Counted from the first letter of the stretch, positions 32,222-42,124 are shown. The stretch is 64,000 bases of DNA from Sphingomonas aliaeris (GCF_016743815.1 NZ_CP061035.1:1986501-2050500), one strand, 5' to 3'. Translations and numbers: made by a program. The notes: generated by a model not told the origin, from the sequence alone.

Positions 32222-34204
32222 ATGATACCGCTGTTCAAGACCGCCCTGATGTTCGCCACCGCCGCCGGCCTGATGACCGCCGGACAGGAGCAACTCGGCT
32301 GGGGCCGCGTGCAGCAGATGATCGATGGGCAATCCCCGACGCAGGACGCGACGCTTGCCGCCGCGATCGTCGAGTGGAAATCGTTGCGCCAGACGCCGGG
32401 TTATCCGTTCGAAAATTATGCCCGTTTCCTGCTCGCCCATCCCGGCTGGCCGGGCGAGACCGGTCTGCGCGACACGGCGGAGCGTTCCCTGGCCAAGGGC
32501 GGCTGGTCGCCATCGACCGTGGTCGCGTTCTTCCGCCGGTTTCCGCCGCGTTCGGGCGCAGGCGGCACCGCCTTCGCCAGCGCACTCGCGGTCGGCGGAT
32601 ATCGCGACGATGCGAATGCCGCGGCGCGCAAGGCGTGGGTCTCGGGCCCGCTCGCCGCGACGGACGAGGCAAAATTGCAGGCGGACTTTTCCTCCGCCTT
32701 CGGCCCGCTGGACCATGACGCGCGGATGGACGCATTGCTCTGGCAAAACTCACTTCAATCGGCGCAACGCCAGATTTTCTTCGTAAGCCCGCTGAAACGC
32801 CCGGTTTTCGAGGCGCGCCTTGCCTTACGCAGCAACGCGCCCTCTGCGGCAACTTTGGCAACGTCCGTCGAACTCCTCGCCGGCAACGATCCCGGCTTCA
32901 TCGCCGATCGCGCGACGTGGTTCCGCAACGGCAACGCCCCCGCCGCCGCCCGCGCCCTGCTCGCCCGTCCCCGCATGCTGACGTCCCGCCCCGGCGATGT
33001 CGGCCGCTGGTACGACCTGCTGCTGACGATCGCCCGCGAGGCGGCGAATGACGGCCAGTCGACGCTCGCCTACGATATCGCGAGCAAGGTCGACGATGCC
33101 TATCCCGCTGGCACCGACGTGTCGAAGGCGCCGCTGTCGGAACGCGATGACTATACCAGCCTAGTCTGGCTCGCCGGGCAGACGGCGATGAAGTCGGGCC
33201 GGCCGGCGGATGCGATCGGCATGTACGATCGCTACGCCCGCGGGTCGCAGACGCCGCAGTCGCAATCGAAGGGCTATTACTGGGCCGGACGCGCTGCCGA
33301 GGCGGCGGGTCGCAAGAGCGACGCGCAGGCGTTCTTCAGCCGCGCGTCCGGTTACCGAGACCTTTTCTACGGCCAATTGGCGACGGAGCGTCTCGGCCTG
33401 TTGCTGACCGCGCCCTCCGCCCCGCTGACCCGTCCGATCGACGCGACGGCACGAAAGGCGTTCTACAATCGCGACGTGGTGCGCGCAGCGCAGTATCTGG
33501 GCACCACCGGTCGGTGGGAAGACCAGAGCCTGTTCGTCCGCCAGATCGCGATCGATGCGAAATCCGATACGGACCATGCGCTGGCGAGTGAATTCTCCAA
33601 GGTCATCGGCCGGCCCGATCTGGGCGTCATGGTCGGGCGCAGCGCATCGCAGAACGGCCTGACGGATTACACGACGGTCGCGTTTCCGAGCGTGAAGGTG
33701 CCGGCGGATCAAGCCGCGAACTGGTCGATGATTCACGCGATCGCGCGGCAGGAAAGCCAGTTCGACCGCGCGGCGATCAGTCGCGTCGGCGCGCGCGGGC
33801 TGATGCAGTTGATGCCTGGCACGGCGCGCGAGCAATCCGGCAAGCTGGGCCTGTCCTATGATGCCGGAGCGCTGACCAACAACACCGACTATAACATCCA
33901 GCTGGGATCGAGTTATTTCCAGCGCGTCTATGGCAGTTTCGCGAGCTATCCGCTGGCGGTCGCGGCGTATAATGCCGGGCCGGGCAACGTGAACAAATGG
34001 CTCCGCGCAAACGGCGACCCGCGGATGGGCACGGTCGATATCGTCGACTGGATCGAGATGATCCCGTTGCAGGAAACCCGCAACTACGTACAGCGGGTGC
34101 TGGAGAATGCGGTGGTCTACGATCTGATGAACCCGGCTCAGGCACGGTCGGCGGGCGCGACGAACAAACTGAGCTGGTATCTGGGCAAGGCGCGTCCGGG
34201 CTGA
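32222..34204 (+). CDS. slt: Soluble lytic murein transglycosylase
   Basis: The exported product of about 660 residues has a signal peptide (PLFKTALMFATAAGLMTAGQ) and a long superhelical domain of TPR/HEAT-like helical repeats. The C-terminal lytic transglycosylase domain carries the catalytic glutamate in IARQESQFDRAAISRVGARGLMQLMPGTA and the AYNAGPGNVNKWL motif. It cleaves peptidoglycan to 1,6-anhydromuropeptides. ATG 32222 gives the best signal peptide; in-frame ATGs at 32183 and 32204 are alternatives. Confidence 0.92.
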   Translation: MIPLFKTALMFATAAGLMTAGQEQLGWGRVQQMIDGQSPTQDATLAAAIVEWKSLRQTPGYPFENYARFLLAHPGWPGETGLRDTAERSLAKGGWSPSTVVAFFRRFPPRSGAGGTAFASALAVGGYRDDANAAARKAWVSGPLAATDEAKLQADFSSAFGPLDHDARMDALLWQNSLQSAQRQIFFVSPLKRPVFEARLALRSNAPSAATLATSVELLAGNDPGFIADRATWFRNGNAPAAARALLARPRMLTSRPGDVGRWYDLLLTIAREAANDGQSTLAYDIASKVDDAYPAGTDVSKAPLSERDDYTSLVWLAGQTAMKSGRPADAIGMYDRYARGSQTPQSQSKGYYWAGRAAEAAGRKSDAQAFFSRASGYRDLFYGQLATERLGLLLTAPSAPLTRPIDATARKAFYNRDVVRAAQYLGTTGRWEDQSLFVRQIAIDAKSDTDHALASEFSKVIGRPDLGVMVGRSASQNGLTDYTTVAFPSVKVPADQAANWSMIHAIARQESQFDRAAISRVGARGLMQLMPGTAREQSGKLGLSYDAGALTNNTDYNIQLGSSYFQRVYGSFASYPLAVAAYNAGPGNVNKWLRANGDPRMGTVDIVDWIEMIPLQETRNYVQRVLENAVVYDLMNPAQARSAGATNKLSWYLGKARPG

Positions 34205-34215
34205 GATCGCCTGCG

Positions 34216-34719
34216 ATGGATCGCCCCAATTATATCACGCCTGCGGGCTATGCCGTGCTCAGCGCGGAATATCGTCAATTGCTGGGCGAAGAGCGGCCGA
34301 AGCTGGTCGATGTCATTTCCTGGGCGGCGGGCAATGGCGATCGCAGCGAGAATGGCGACTATATCTATGGTCGCAAGCGGCTGCGCGAGATCGACCGTCG
34401 CGCCGCATTCCTCGCGCGGCGAATGAAGGCTGCGAAGGTCGTCGATCCGGCGCAGCAGCCCGATCGGTCGAAAGTCTATTTCGGTGCGGCCGTCACCATC
34501 GCCGACGAAGATGACAATCATCGCACGTTGACGATCGTGGGAGACGACGAGACCGACGCCGGCGAGGGGCGGATCGGGTGGAACGCACCACTGGCCCGCG
34601 CACTGCGCGGCGCGACGATCGGCGACGTCCGGCGCGTCGAACTGCCCGGCGGCGAACGGGAGTATGAGGTGATGGCAATCGCCTATCCGTCACCGGAGGA
34701 TTTCCGGGCCGACGATTGA
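34216..34719 (+). CDS. greB: Transcription elongation factor GreB
   Basis: GreB stimulates transcript cleavage in backtracked RNA polymerase. The 167-residue product has the N-terminal coiled coil with the acidic tip GDRSENGDYIYGRKRLREIDRR and the C-terminal FKBP-like domain (VYFGAAVTIADED through REYEVMAI). It is short-spaced (11 bases) after slt and thus possibly co-transcribed. Confidence 0.92.
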   Translation: MDRPNYITPAGYAVLSAEYRQLLGEERPKLVDVISWAAGNGDRSENGDYIYGRKRLREIDRRAAFLARRMKAAKVVDPAQQPDRSKVYFGAAVTIADEDDNHRTLTIVGDDETDAGEGRIGWNAPLARALRGATIGDVRRVELPGGEREYEVMAIAYPSPEDFRADD

Positions 34720-34771
34720 CCCGACGATACGGACATGGAACGATCCTTCCTTGAACGATAAGGATGATGTC

Positions 34772-35149
34772 ATGCCGATCCCTGCCAGTTGGTCACCGAA
34801 ATTGCTCGCCGTGTTGCGGATCGTCGCGGGGCTGGGTTTCCTGCACCACGGTACGTCGAAGTTCTTCGGCATACCGCCCTTTCCGATGACGCTGAACGGA
34901 CTGATGACCGTGGCGGGCGTGCTGGAACTGGTCGGCGGGGCGCTGATCGTGATCGGTTTCATGACCCGGCCGGTCGCGTTCGTTCTCGCGGGAATGTCCG
35001 CCGTCGCCTATTTCATGGTCCACGCGCCGAAGTCGATCTTTCCGTCGGTCAATGGCGGCGAACCGGTGATGCTGTATTGCTTCATCTTCCTGTATCTCGC
35101 TGCCGCCGGGGCCGGCGCCTGGAGCGTGGACGGTCGCGGCCGGCGATAA
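34772..35149 (+). CDS. DoxX-family membrane protein
   Basis: The 125-residue protein has four membrane helices in the DoxX pattern: LLAVLRIVAGLGFLHHGTSK, MTVAGVLELVGGALIVIGF, AFVLAGMSAVAYFMVHAP, and YCFIFLYLAAAGAGAW. The early GLGFLHHGTSKFFG motif is typical. Family roles include redox and thiosulfate metabolism, but no specific function follows. ATG 34772 is preceded by AAGGA at seven bases. Confidence 0.88.
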   Translation: MPIPASWSPKLLAVLRIVAGLGFLHHGTSKFFGIPPFPMTLNGLMTVAGVLELVGGALIVIGFMTRPVAFVLAGMSAVAYFMVHAPKSIFPSVNGGEPVMLYCFIFLYLAAAGAGAWSVDGRGRR

Positions 35150-35223
35150 CCGCCACGCTGGAGGGGGTGACATGCCCCCTGCCCGCCTTATACCGCTCCC
35201 GATGACAGATCAGGGAGTTGGCT

Positions 35224-36018
35224 ATGAGCGACGATACTTCACGCAACGTCGCCTTGTTGATCGACGCCGATAATGCCCAACCGGCGTCGCTCGACCCCGT
35301 CCTGACGGTGCTCGCCGATCTGGGCGCGGTGAACGTCCGGCGGGCTTACGGCAACTGGTCCAAACCCGGACTCAAGACCTGGGCCGCGCTGACGCTGAAG
35401 CATGGGATCGAGCCGCAGCAACAGTTCGACATCACCAAGGGCAAGAACGCGACCGACATGAAGATGACGGTCGATGCGATGGACCTGCTGTATCGCGGAC
35501 GCGTGACAGGGTTCGGCATCATGTCGTCGGACAGCGATTTCATGCCGCTGGTCATGCGTATTCGGCAGGAAGGATTGCCGGTCTATGGGTTCGGATCCTC
35601 GCGAACGCCGGAAGGGTTCCGGCAGGCCTGCACGCGCTTCATCGACGTGACCGGACTGGCCGTGCAGGAGGAAATGCCGCTTCCGCCCGCCATATTGCCC
35701 AAGGCTGCCGGCGCGGCTGGCGCGGCGCCATCGACGGCCGCAAAGCCGAAAGCCAAGCCGGAAACTGCGCCGGCCAAGGATGTCGCGCTGCCGGTCGGAG
35801 AGGATCTGGTGAAACTGCTCGGCGATGCGTGGAAAGCGGCGAAGCGCGATGCGGAGGGGTTTGCCAGCGTGTCAGAAGTGGGACGCATCGCGGGCAACCG
35901 GTCGAGTTTCGACGTGCGCAGTTATGGGTTCGCCAAGCTGGGCGACCTGATCGCGACGCTGCCCGAGTTCCGCAGCGAGACGCGCGAGGGCAGGACGTAT
36001 GTGAAGAGGGTACGATGA
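35224..36018 (+). CDS. NYN-domain ribonuclease-like protein with C-terminal LOTUS domain
   Basis: Residues 10-150 form a NYN (PIN-like) domain with acidic residues in LLIDADNAQ, KNATDMKMTVDAMDLLY and SSDSDFMPLV, placed as in the metal-dependent RNase fold. A proline/alanine/lysine-rich linker at about 160-195 leads to an OST-HTH/LOTUS-type domain (FASVSEVGRIAGNRSSFDVRSYGFAKLGDLI). The arrangement suggests an RNA-binding nuclease; the substrate is unknown. GGGAG precedes ATG 35224. Its stop overlaps the following peptidase gene. Confidence 0.88.
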   Translation: MSDDTSRNVALLIDADNAQPASLDPVLTVLADLGAVNVRRAYGNWSKPGLKTWAALTLKHGIEPQQQFDITKGKNATDMKMTVDAMDLLYRGRVTGFGIMSSDSDFMPLVMRIRQEGLPVYGFGSSRTPEGFRQACTRFIDVTGLAVQEEMPLPPAILPKAAGAAGAAPSTAAKPKAKPETAPAKDVALPVGEDLVKLLGDAWKAAKRDAEGFASVSEVGRIAGNRSSFDVRSYGFAKLGDLIATLPEFRSETREGRTYVKRVR

Positions 36019-37664
36019 TGACGCGCAAGGTTCTGCTCGCTGTGAGTGCGATCGCGCTGCTGGGGGCTGCGAAGGCTCCGGTCTCGCCGGACCCTTCCCG
36101 CCTGTCCGAAACGGTGAAGGTGCTGGCGTCGGACGCGTTCGAGGGGCGCAACCCGGGAACGGCCGGCGAGACGAAGACGGTCGAGTATCTCGTCGCGCGC
36201 TTCAAGGCGCTCGGGCTGCAACCCGGTGGGCCGGACGGGAAGTGGGTGCAGACCGTCCCGATGATCCACACGCGGTTGGGCGACGGTCCGATCGCGGTGA
36301 TCGGTGCCGACGGGAAGCGCGTCCCGCTTGCCCGCCCGGCGGATATCAACCTGACGACGGTCGGTGCTGCGCCGAAGATCGATATCTCCGGCGCGCCGAT
36401 GGTGTTCGTAGGGTACGGCGTGAACGCACCGGAGGCGAAGTGGGACGATTTCAAGGGCGTGGACCTGAAGGGCAAGGTCGCCGTGTTCCTGGTCAACGAT
36501 CCCGATTTCGAAGCGGCGGCGGGCGATGATGCGTCCGGCCGGTTCGGCGGCAAGCGGATGACCTATTACGGGCGCGGGACTTACAAGTTCGACGAGGCGG
36601 CGCGGCGGGGTGCAGTCGCTGCGCTGATCGTCCACGATACGGGCGGCGCGGGGTATGGCTGGAGCACGGTGTCCGCCAATCAGGGCGAGAATTACGACAT
36701 CGTTCGCGGTCCGGACGACCGGCGCGTGCCGTTGCAAGGATGGATCGCGCATGACGTCGCGGACCGGCTGTTCGCGGGCGCCGGGCTGGATCTGAACGCG
36801 CTTCGCGTGGCGGCCCGTTCCGCGAGTTTCAAACCGGTCGAACTGCCGATGCGCTTTGCGGCGTCGCTGCCGGTGCAGATCGACCGCATCGAGAGTGCCA
36901 ACGTGCTGGCGAAGCTGCCCGGTCGGACGCGGCCGAACGAGAGCGTCATGTTCGGCGCGCATTGGGATGCGTACGGCAAGGGCCAGCCCGAGGCGGGTGG
37001 CAAGACGATCCGCCCCGGTGCCAATGACGATGCGCTTGGCGTCGCGGGCGTGTTGGAACTGGCGCGATTGTTCAAGGCGGGGGCGCAACCCGACCGGTCG
37101 ATGGTCTTCGCGCTGTGGACGGGGGAAGAGCGCGGGCTTCTGGGTTCGGAATATTATGCGACGCATCCGGTCTATCCGCTGGCGACGACGGTGGCGAACC
37201 TGACGCTGGATATCCTGCAGACCGCCGGCCCGGCGAAGGACGTCATCCTCGTCGGTGCAGGTAATTCGACGCTGGATACGCTGCTGGCCGAAGCGGCGAC
37301 GGCGCAGGGGCGGACGATCACACCGGAGACGTTCAGCGAGCGCGGCTTGTTCTACCGCGCCGACCATTTCTCCGTCGTCCGCAAGGGCGTGCCGTCGCTG
37401 TTGCTGATGGCGCTTGGCGGTGCGCCGGATCTGAAGGCCGGTGGCCGGGTGGCGGGCCAGAAGTGGCTGGACGGGTATATGGCCTGCTATCACAAGACGT
37501 GCGACGAATGGTCCGCAAGCTGGGATCTGCGCGGGGCGGCCGAGGATGTCGGCCTGTTCCACGTCATGGGGGCGCGACTGGCGAAGGCCGGCGTCTGGCC
37601 GGAATGGAGCGCCGGATCGGAATTCCAGGGCGTCCGATCGACGACCAAAGCTTCGCGAAGATGA
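36015..37664 (+). CDS. Exported M28-family metallopeptidase
   Basis: The 549-residue protein has a signal peptide (KVLLAVSAIALLGAAKA), a PA-domain-like insert (VFVGYGVNAPEAKWDDFKGVDLKGK), and the M28 di-zinc site: GAHWDAYGKG, GANDDALGVAG, TGEERGLLGSEYY, LTLDILQ and RADHFSVV. It is likely a periplasmic aminopeptidase. The start ATG overlaps the NYN gene stop. A second M28 gene with a premature stop lies 2.5 kb downstream. Confidence 0.92.
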   Translation: MMTRKVLLAVSAIALLGAAKAPVSPDPSRLSETVKVLASDAFEGRNPGTAGETKTVEYLVARFKALGLQPGGPDGKWVQTVPMIHTRLGDGPIAVIGADGKRVPLARPADINLTTVGAAPKIDISGAPMVFVGYGVNAPEAKWDDFKGVDLKGKVAVFLVNDPDFEAAAGDDASGRFGGKRMTYYGRGTYKFDEAARRGAVAALIVHDTGGAGYGWSTVSANQGENYDIVRGPDDRRVPLQGWIAHDVADRLFAGAGLDLNALRVAARSASFKPVELPMRFAASLPVQIDRIESANVLAKLPGRTRPNESVMFGAHWDAYGKGQPEAGGKTIRPGANDDALGVAGVLELARLFKAGAQPDRSMVFALWTGEERGLLGSEYYATHPVYPLATTVANLTLDILQTAGPAKDVILVGAGNSTLDTLLAEAATAQGRTITPETFSERGLFYRADHFSVVRKGVPSLLLMALGGAPDLKAGGRVAGQKWLDGYMACYHKTCDEWSASWDLRGAAEDVGLFHVMGARLAKAGVWPEWSAGSEFQGVRSTTKASRR

Positions 37665-37829
37665 CACGCGGTAACGCCCCGTCGCGGCCTGATCTCATCT
37701 TGCGCTGGAAGCTGCTGAAATCGGGACGGAAAGGATAGCCGCGGCTTCCGCCCCCGATCGCACCTGATAGCCGTTGCGGAAGAGCCGGGCGGGGGTCGCA
37801 CGGACGGACACATCATAGGCATTCAGGAC

Positions 37830-38102
37830 ATGGCGGCGCATCGAATCTTAGTGACGGGCAAGGTGCAGGGGGTCGGATATCGCAACTGGACGGTGACGCG
37901 GGCCCGCGTCCTCGGCATCACGGGCTATGTCCGCAACAGCGGCAAGGCGGTCGAGGTCGTCGTTTCGGGAGAGGACGAGGCGGTCGAGAAGATGATCGAG
38001 CTGCTGCACGAGGGCCCTGCCCTGGCGCGGGTGGACAATGTCGAGATACAGGCGGCGAACGATGCGAAGCTGAAGGGCTTCACCAAGCGGCTCGGCGCCT
38101 GA
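37830..38102 (+). CDS. acyP: Acylphosphatase
   Basis: The 90-residue enzyme hydrolyses carboxyl-phosphate bonds. It has the signature GKVQGVGYRNWTVTRA with the catalytic Arg, and GITGYVRNSG with the catalytic Asn. A full-length, single-domain protein convergent with ettA. Confidence 0.95.
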   Translation: MAAHRILVTGKVQGVGYRNWTVTRARVLGITGYVRNSGKAVEVVVSGEDEAVEKMIELLHEGPALARVDNVEIQAANDAKLKGFTKRLGA

Positions 38103-38110
38103 GCGGAAAA

Positions 38111-38136
38111 GGGCCGCCGGATCGCTCCGACGGCCC
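38111..38136. terminator. Bidirectional hairpin between acyP and ettA
   Basis: GGGCCGCCGGA (38111-38121) and TCCGACGGCCC (38126-38136) pair with one G-U across a four-base loop, lying between two convergent stops. An A-run precedes it on the plus strand, giving a U-run for minus-strand transcripts. Confidence 0.7.
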
Positions 38137-38144
38137 CTGCCCGG

Positions 38145-39824
38145 TCAGCGGGTCAGTTTCTTGTAGGCGAGCGCGGTAGGCCGGTCGGCCGCATCGCCGA
38201 GGCGGCGGCGCTTGTCCTCCTCATACGCCGCGAAGTTGCCTTCGAACCATTCGACGTGCGAATTGCCTTCGAACGCAAGGATATGCGTGGCGAGACGATC
38301 GAGGAAGAAGCGGTCGTGGCTGATCACCACCGCGCAACCGGCGAAGTTCTCGATCGCTTCCTCCAGCGCGCCCAAAGTCTCGACGTCGAGGTCGTTGGTC
38401 GGCTCGTCGAGCAGCAGGACGTTGCCGCCGCGCTTCAGCATCTTGGCGATGTTGACGCGGTTGCGCTCACCGCCGGACAGTTTGCCGACGTTCTTCTGCT
38501 GGTCCGCACCCTTGAAGTTGAACGCGCCGACATAGGCGCGGGTCGACTGGTCGTGGCCATTGACCTTCATGTAATCGAGGCCGTCGGAAATCTCTTCCCA
38601 GACGTTCTTGCTTGGGTCGAGATGGTCGCGGCTCTGGTCGACATAGCCGAGGCGGACGGTGCTGCCCTTGTCGATCGTGCCGGTGTCGGGCGTTTCGTTG
38701 CCGATGATCAGCTTGAAGAGGGTCGACTTGCCCGCGCCGTTCGGGCCGATGACGCCGACGATGCCGCCCGCCGGCAGCGTGAAGGACAGATCCTCGAACA
38801 ACAATTTGTCGCCATACGCCTTGGAGACGTTCTCGACCTCGATCACCTTGCCGCCGAGACGTTCCGGCACCTGGATGACGATCTGCGCCTTGCCCGGCGT
38901 GCGGTTCTGCTGCTGCTCGACGAGGCGATCGAAGTTGGCGATACGCGCCTTCGACTTGGTCTGGCGCGCCTTGGCACCCTGACGAATCCATTCCAGCTCG
39001 TTGCGGATCGCGGTCTGACGGCCGCTTTCCTCACGCTCTTCCTGCTCGAGGCGCTTCGACTTCTTTTCGAGATAGGTCGAATAATTGCCCTCATAGGGGA
39101 AATACTTGCCGCGATCGATTTCGAGGATCCAGTTGACGACATTGTCGAGGAAGTAGCGATCGTGGGTGATCATCAGGACCGCCCCGGCATATTCCTTCAA
39201 ATGGTTTTCCAGCCATTCGACACTTTCGGCATCGAGATGGTTGGTCGGTTCGTCGAGCAGCAGGATCGACGGCTTCTGGATCAGCAGGCGGGTCAGCGCT
39301 ACGCGACGCTTTTCACCGCCCGACAGGCTGGTGACGGACGAATCGGACGGCGGGCAGCGCAGCGCTTCCATCGCGAGTTCGAGCTGGCTGTCGAGGCTCC
39401 AGCCATCGACCGCATCGATCTTGCCCTGGAGTTCGCCCATCTCCTCCATCAGCGCGTCAAAATCGGTATCGTCCTGCGGATCGCCCATTTCGGCGGAGAT
39501 CGCGTTGAAGCGATCGACCATGTCCGCGGTCGCGCGGGCGCCGTCCTTGACGTTTTCGAGGACGGTCTTGGTCGGATCGAGTTCGGGCTCCTGCTCGAGA
39601 TAGCCGACGGTGATGTTCTCACCGGGCCACGCCTCGCCGGTATAATCCTTGTCGACGCCGGCCATGATCTTCATCAGCGTCGACTTGCCGGCGCCGTTCG
39701 GGCCGACGATACCGATCTTCGCGCCCTGATAGAATTGCAGGTTGATGTTGCTGAGCACCGGCTTCGGCGCGCCGGGGAAGGTCTTGGTCATGTCCTTCAT
39801 CACGAAGGCGTATTGAGCGGCCAC
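38145..39824 (-). CDS. ettA: Energy-dependent translational throttle protein EttA (ABC-F)
   Basis: EttA is an ABC-F ATPase that gates the first peptide bond on the ribosome according to ATP supply. The 559-residue protein has two ABC domains with Walker A GPNGAGKST twice, signatures SLSGGEKRR and KLSGGERNR, and the linker/arm between them (LEKKSKRLEQEEREESGRQ). The family start AAQYAFVMKDMTKTFPG requires a GTG at 39824, with GGAG eight bases upstream. Confidence 0.95.
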   Translation of the reverse strand: MAAQYAFVMKDMTKTFPGAPKPVLSNINLQFYQGAKIGIVGPNGAGKSTLMKIMAGVDKDYTGEAWPGENITVGYLEQEPELDPTKTVLENVKDGARATADMVDRFNAISAEMGDPQDDTDFDALMEEMGELQGKIDAVDGWSLDSQLELAMEALRCPPSDSSVTSLSGGEKRRVALTRLLIQKPSILLLDEPTNHLDAESVEWLENHLKEYAGAVLMITHDRYFLDNVVNWILEIDRGKYFPYEGNYSTYLEKKSKRLEQEEREESGRQTAIRNELEWIRQGAKARQTKSKARIANFDRLVEQQQNRTPGKAQIVIQVPERLGGKVIEVENVSKAYGDKLLFEDLSFTLPAGGIVGVIGPNGAGKSTLFKLIIGNETPDTGTIDKGSTVRLGYVDQSRDHLDPSKNVWEEISDGLDYMKVNGHDQSTRAYVGAFNFKGADQQKNVGKLSGGERNRVNIAKMLKRGGNVLLLDEPTNDLDVETLGALEEAIENFAGCAVVISHDRFFLDRLATHILAFEGNSHVEWFEGNFAAYEEDKRRRLGDAADRPTALAYKKLTR

Positions 39825-40198
39825 GGGAATTGCTCCGTTCTTGTCGAGATAATGTGCGGGAAAGCTGGGCGCGATGTAATGGCCGCGAGGCGGATTGGCA
39901 AACCCGCGCGGGAGGTTCGCACGCAGCGCCGGCCCGCAGCCGAAGTTCACACAAAGTCACACGCTATGGGGGTATCCGCAACGCCGGACAGAGCGGGGAA
40001 AAGAACGACGGAATTACTGGAAAGAGAGCCCGGAACGACATGATCCGTCCGTGCCCCAGGACGCGTCTGTAGGACAGGATCGTATTTTCCCGAGGCGGGT
40101 GAACCGGCCGGTTTTTGGGATGCCATGCCGCGTCGGTTCGCTTAAGCCTGACTGCGAACACCGGCGCCGGCCGGTCCGCTGCAAAAGGGAATCCTTGT
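39825..40198. other. Non-coding interval between ettA and the second M28 gene
   Basis: This 374-base divergent intergenic stretch should hold promoters for both neighbours. I see no convincing ORF, repeat or RNA structure in it. Confidence 0.5.
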
Positions 40199-41626
40199 AT
40201 GAACCGCACCATGATGATCGTAGCCCTGGCCGGGACCGCGCTTTCCGCTCCGGCCGTAGCGCAGTCGTCCGCAACGCCGCGCCCGTAGGAGCGCACCAGC
40301 CTGCCCGCGCCGACGCCCGTCGATCCGGCGGTCGCGAAGCTGCGCGATGCGGCGCTGAAGGACGAGGTCGCGTACGATATCGTCGAGGGGATGACGACGG
40401 AGGTCGGCCAGCGGCTCGCCGGGACCGAGGCGGAAGCGCGGGCGCGGACCTGGTCGGTGGCGAAACTGAAGTCGCTGGGTTTCAAGAACGTGCGGATCGA
40501 AACGTACCGGATGCCCGTCTGGGTGCGCGGTACCGAAACGGCGGAAATCGTGTCGCCTTTTCCGCAGAAACTGAAGCTGACTGCGCTTGGTAACTCCGCA
40601 GCGACGCCGCCGGAGGGCCTGACTGCCCCGATCGTCTATTTCCCGAGCTTTGCCGATCTGCAGGCTGCTCCCGACGGAAGTTTGAAAGGCAAGATCGCGT
40701 TCGTTTCCAATGCGATGACCGCCACGCAGGACGGTTCGACCTATGGCCAGTTCGGCGCGGCGCGCTTCACCGGCCCCAATGTCGCCGCGTCGAAGGGTGC
40801 TGCCGCGATCGTCATCCGGTCGATCGGATCGGATCATGGCCGCGGGCCGCATGCCGGCCTGACGACCTTCGCTGCGGGTGTCGCGCCGATCCCGGCGGCT
40901 GCCTTGTCGACGGCCGATGCGGACAATCTGTCGCGCATGGTCGCACGCGGCAAACCCGTCACGCTGAAGATCGTCCTGACCCCGCAGCAGACTGGGACGC
41001 ACGAATCAGGCAACGTCATCGCGGAAGTACCCGGTACGGATGCCAAGGCGGGCATCGTGCTGATCGGCGGGCATCTGGACAGTTGGGACCTCGGCACCGG
41101 CGCGATCGACGACGCGGCGGGCGTGGCGATCACCGCGGCGGCGGCGAAACGATTGCTCGACGGGCCGCGTCCCAAGCGCACGATCCGCGTCGTCTGGTGG
41201 GGATCGGAAGAAGTCGGCGGCTTCGGTGGCGACGCCTATGCAGCAGCGCATAAGGGCGACCGCCACGTACTGGCGGCGGAATCGGATTTCGGCGCGGACA
41301 AGGTCTGGCGTTTCACGACCAATTTGCCCGACCAGGCGAAAGCAGTCGGCGACCGCGTCGGCGCGGCGCTCGCCCCGCTCGGCATCGTGAAGGGGCGCGA
41401 CAAGGCGCGGGGTGGTGCCGATGTCGAGCCGATCCTGGCGACGGGCGTGGCCGGCATCGACCTCAACCAGTCCGGCGAGCGCTATTTCGATTATCACCAC
41501 ACGCCCGAGGATACGCTGGACCGCATCGATCCCGCGCAGCTGGCGCAGAACGTCGCCGCATGGACCGCGATGCTGGCCGTCGTCGCCAATGCGCCGGAGG
41601 ATATCGGACCCGTTTCGGGCAAATGA
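40199..41626 (+). pseudogene. Second exported M28 peptidase, interrupted by an in-frame TAG
   Basis: ATG 40199 begins a signal peptide (MMIVALAGTALSAPAVAQ). At codon 30 an in-frame TAG (40286-40288) interrupts the reading, after which the same frame continues open to 41626. The body is a good M28 peptidase: GGHLDSWDLG, GAIDDAAGVAI, WWGSEEVGGFGG, AESDFGADK and DYHHTPEDT. A CAG-to-TAG transition would explain the stop. The first standard restart, ATG 40394, would yield a product without signal peptide. Recent nonsense mutation or sequence error are both possible, as the rest shows no decay. Confidence 0.85.
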
Positions 41627-41782
41627 GACGAACCGATTCTCTCGTGCGCCTTGCTGAAAGCTGAATCCCGACCGTCTTGATCGGAGTTTGCGATTGACGG
41701 TTCGTTAAACGACGTTATTTGCAGGGCTTCGCGGGGGGCAATCGAGCTGGCCGCGAGTTTTGCTATGCTTGGGAGCAACCGC

Positions 41783-42049
41783 ATGAAGAAGATCGCATTT
41801 GTTCTCGCCGCCGCCGGCCTGATGTCCGTGGCTGCTTGCACGAAGTCCCCTGAGGCCGAAGCCGTCGTGAACAACGCCGACGTGGTCGCAGACAACATGG
41901 AAATGACCGCTGACAACATGGAAGCAATGGCCGACAACTCGTCGAACGCCGTTGCTGCAGACGTTCTGACGAACGCTGCCGACAACATGGAAGCAGCTGC
42001 CGACAACGTCCGCGACGCAGCGGAAGAGAAGGCAGACAACATGAAGTAA
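41783..42049 (+). CDS. Small lipoprotein with ADNME-type repeats
   Basis: From ATG 41783 (GGGAG eight bases upstream) the 88-residue protein has a lipoprotein signal (KKIAFVLAAAGLMSVAAC, lipobox VAAC). Its acidic Ala/Asn/Asp-rich mature part repeats VADNMEM, TADNMEA, MADNSSN, AADNMEA and AADNVRD at near seven-residue spacing. A heptad-like amphipathic helix is likely. It resembles small entericidin-like or Lpp-like envelope lipoproteins in plan, but I do not recognise the family. A strong terminator follows. Confidence 0.8.
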   Translation: MKKIAFVLAAAGLMSVAACTKSPEAEAVVNNADVVADNMEMTADNMEAMADNSSNAVAADVLTNAADNMEAAADNVRDAAEEKADNMK

Positions 42050-42091
42050 GTTCTGTCGGGCCTTCATGGCCCGATGGATTTATTTTGGACG

Positions 42092-42124
42092 AAGGGCGCT
42101 TCCGCAAGGGGGCGCCCTTTTTCT
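42092..42124 (+). terminator. Rho-independent terminator after the lipoprotein gene
   Basis: AAGGGCGC (42092-42099) pairs with GCGCCCTT (42112-42119) and is followed by TTTCTTT, a classic intrinsic terminator. Confidence 0.85.

Noticed and set aside
35922..37667. 581-codon open frame antisense to the first M28 peptidase
   Set aside because: The opposite strand has all M28 metal-binding motifs; the antisense product has no domain and no ribosome-binding site.
38256..40043. 595-codon open frame antisense to ettA
   Set aside because: It lies entirely opposite a well-recognised ABC-F gene and its start region; the translation is His/Arg/Asp-rich without any motif, an expected artefact of high-GC codon bias.
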